DNA of 63,121 bases from an uncultured Lachnospiraceae bacterium (lineage in GTDB: Bacteria; Bacillota; Clostridia; Lachnospirales; Lachnospiraceae): assembly GCA_910588295.1 (NCBI GenBank), contig CAJUQO010000011.1:1-63121 (forward strand). Direction: 5' to 3'. Each line of letters begins with the position of its first letter. Position 1 is the first letter of the stretch. The notes below the pieces were generated by a model. That model was not told where the DNA came from. It saw only the letters and a list, made by a program, of their open reading frames with translations, and made no database searches. Below are positions 61,882 to 63,121 of the stretch, one piece after another. Both the position numbers and the translations under genes were made by a program.

Positions 61882-63046
61882 GAATCCATCCCCGCTCCTT
61901 TAACCATTCTATCTTCTCTTTAACCAGCATGCCCAGTGCTCCGTCCGGCTCCAGCTGACACACCTTCTTAAGAACGGCGTCAACGCCCTCCTCTTTTCTC
62001 ATCCGCTCCAGCTCCACGGCAAACTCATCGCCCGGGCTCACATAGTGGATAGCCGCCGCGATCGCCGTGCACAGATGCTCCGGACGGATCCCGTATTCCT
62101 GCACCAGGCGGGCAGATCCCACCAGCCGGTCATCCTTTCCCAGCTTCCGCAGGGGATCACGGGCATTCCGCTCGATAAAATCCACGATCGCATAATCCTG
62201 CAGCTTCCTCCTGGATGTCTCCGTAAAAGCCAGCTGCTGCTCCAACGGAAAATGATGCTTCCTGGAAAGAGCCCGGGCCGTCTCCTGGTATACGCCGTCC
62301 AAAACCTGTATGATCCGCCCGTCATGGGCCGCATCCGCCAGCTTCTCATAGCCTAAGAGCGCTCCCAGATAGGAGACCGTCCCGTTCGCCGCATTGTAGG
62401 TATAAAATTTCCTCTCCAGGAAACCGGTAAATTCTGGGATCAGCTTTAAGCCCTGTACCGGGGGCAATTCTCCCGCCAGTCGGGAAGCATCCACCGGCAG
62501 CTCCCAGAAATCCTGTACATTCACAATCAGCGGATCCTTTTCCAGCAGCCTGGCGTCCGACTCGATCGCCGAGCGCATGATGACCGCCTCTGTGATGCCG
62601 ACGCTGTTTTTCAGATACTCCTTTGCGTCTTGGCTTATCATTTCTTCTATCCCGTTTCGCAGAATTGCCGCCGGCTGCTTCCAGTTCTCACATGTGACGA
62701 TATTCAGGACGCCGCCCTTTTTTGCTTTCATCTCAATTCCCCTGGCAAGGTACGGAGCCAGGGCTCCCAGATTCTTTCCCCCGACCGCAGTAAACACGGC
62801 ATCCGCCTCCGCGATCGTCTCCGCCGCCCGTTCCCCGTCCTGAAAACCGACGGCTTTTGCCCCCTTTACCACGCAGTTTTTCTCACTGTGCCCAAGGATA
62901 TTTACGGTATACTGCCCACGTTCGTTGATCAGTTCCACCAGCCCGTCCGCTTTCTCCATAAACGTAAACGGAATTCCGCTCAAGTACAACAGATGGCCGA
63001 TAAATCCCCTGGCGATCTTACCGGCGCCCATAATCACACATTTCAT
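61874..63046 (-). CDS. mtlD: Mannitol-1-phosphate 5-dehydrogenase
   Basis: The 390-residue protein starts KCVIMGAGKIARGFIGHLLYLSG. The conserved KFYTYNAANGTVSYLGALLGYEKLADAAHDG and DYAIVDFIERNARDPLRKLGKDDRLVG regions follow. Its length matches MtlD. It converts mannitol-1-phosphate to fructose-6-phosphate. GGAGACAGG precedes the ATG. A PTS EII is not in the window. The operon appears to start just upstream, where a palindrome lies at 63073-63090. Confidence 0.82.
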   Translation of the reverse strand: MKCVIMGAGKIARGFIGHLLYLSGIPFTFMEKADGLVELINERGQYTVNILGHSEKNCVVKGAKAVGFQDGERAAETIAEADAVFTAVGGKNLGALAPYLARGIEMKAKKGGVLNIVTCENWKQPAAILRNGIEEMISQDAKEYLKNSVGITEAVIMRSAIESDARLLEKDPLIVNVQDFWELPVDASRLAGELPPVQGLKLIPEFTGFLERKFYTYNAANGTVSYLGALLGYEKLADAAHDGRIIQVLDGVYQETARALSRKHHFPLEQQLAFTETSRRKLQDYAIVDFIERNARDPLRKLGKDDRLVGSARLVQEYGIRPEHLCTAIAAAIHYVSPGDEFAVELERMRKEEGVDAVLKKVCQLEPDGALGMLVKEKIEWLKERGWIHG

Positions 63047-63072
63047 TTTCCTGTCTCCTTAAATTTCTTGGT

Positions 63073-63090
63073 ATTGTAAAGTATTACAAT
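63073..63090. promoter_or_regulatory. Palindromic operator upstream of mtlD
   Basis: ATTGTAA-AGTA-TTACAAT is a perfect 7-4-7 inverted repeat. It lies 27 bases before the mtlD start, a repressor-like position. The window ends shortly after, so no promoter could be judged. Confidence 0.6.
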
Positions 63091-63121
63091 CCTATTTTTC
63101 TTAAAAACCTCATGTTTTCAG

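Noticed and set aside
1..63121. tRNA, rRNA or CRISPR array
   Set aside because: No tRNA-like cloverleaf, rRNA stretch or regularly spaced palindromic repeat was recognised on either strand. This was a by-eye reading; tRNAscan-SE and a CRISPR finder would settle it.

Overview
This window looks like a chromosomal segment of an anaerobic, spore-forming Clostridia, most likely a gut Lachnospiraceae. The support is strong AGGAGG-type ribosome binding sites with occasional TTG and GTG starts, a spore maturation gene (spmB), YesM/YesN-type sugar sensing next to a multiple-monosaccharide ABC transporter, a manganese riboswitch of Firmicutes type, and the Rpn-type nuclease family common in this group. 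The species cannot be named from the sequence. No rRNA, tRNA, CRISPR array or intact insertion sequence was seen.

Region 1 (1-26,061, all minus strand) is a surface-polysaccharide locus of about 25 genes transcribed leftwards. It holds a Wzx flippase, a Wzy-like polymerase, four or five glycosyltransferases including an alpha-1,2-fucosyltransferase (GT11), neuB/neuC/neuA for CMP-sialic acid, a gtp1/gtp2/gtp3-like trio for CDP-2-glycerol, licC/licD-type phosphocholine-like decoration, several O- or N-acyltransferases, and a terminal module (polyprenyl-phosphate glycosyltransferase-GtrA fusion plus a GT-C-like membrane protein) that resembles a Gtr side-chain system. The predicted glycan carries sialic acid, fucose and a phospho-substituent, so it may mimic host glycans. 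Two decoration genes are interrupted at simple repeats (poly-G; poly-A and AT), which suggests phase variation or recent decay. The middle of the locus is visibly more AT-rich than its ends, as in exchanged serotype cassettes.

Region 2 (26,062-33,314) has tandem terminators, then a five-gene peptide/nickel-type ABC importer (minus), a 60-residue small protein, and a divergent AraC-type regulator with a palindrome between the promoters. Region 3 (33,311-36,195) is trkH-trkA for potassium uptake. Region 4 (36,395-42,037) is a TetR repressor divergent from an MMPL/RND exporter and an XXXLXXG heptad-repeat exported protein, with two matching palindromic operators. Region 5 (42,107-44,234) is a consensus promoter, a yybP-ykoY (Mn2+) riboswitch and an uncharacterised membrane protein.

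Region 6 (44,329-46,069) is an ECF sigma factor with its membrane anti-sigma partner. Region 7 (46,253-56,164) is a sugar-uptake island: mmsB, mmsA and a ChvE-like binding protein, preceded by a YesM/YesN two-component system sandwiched between two further sugar-binding proteins. Region 8 (56,166-63,121) holds a surface-protein fragment, a PilZ protein, spmB, an Rpn-family nuclease with a long QQG repeat, a GH13 alpha-glucosidase and two tandem mannitol-1-phosphate dehydrogenase paralogues behind a palindromic operator.
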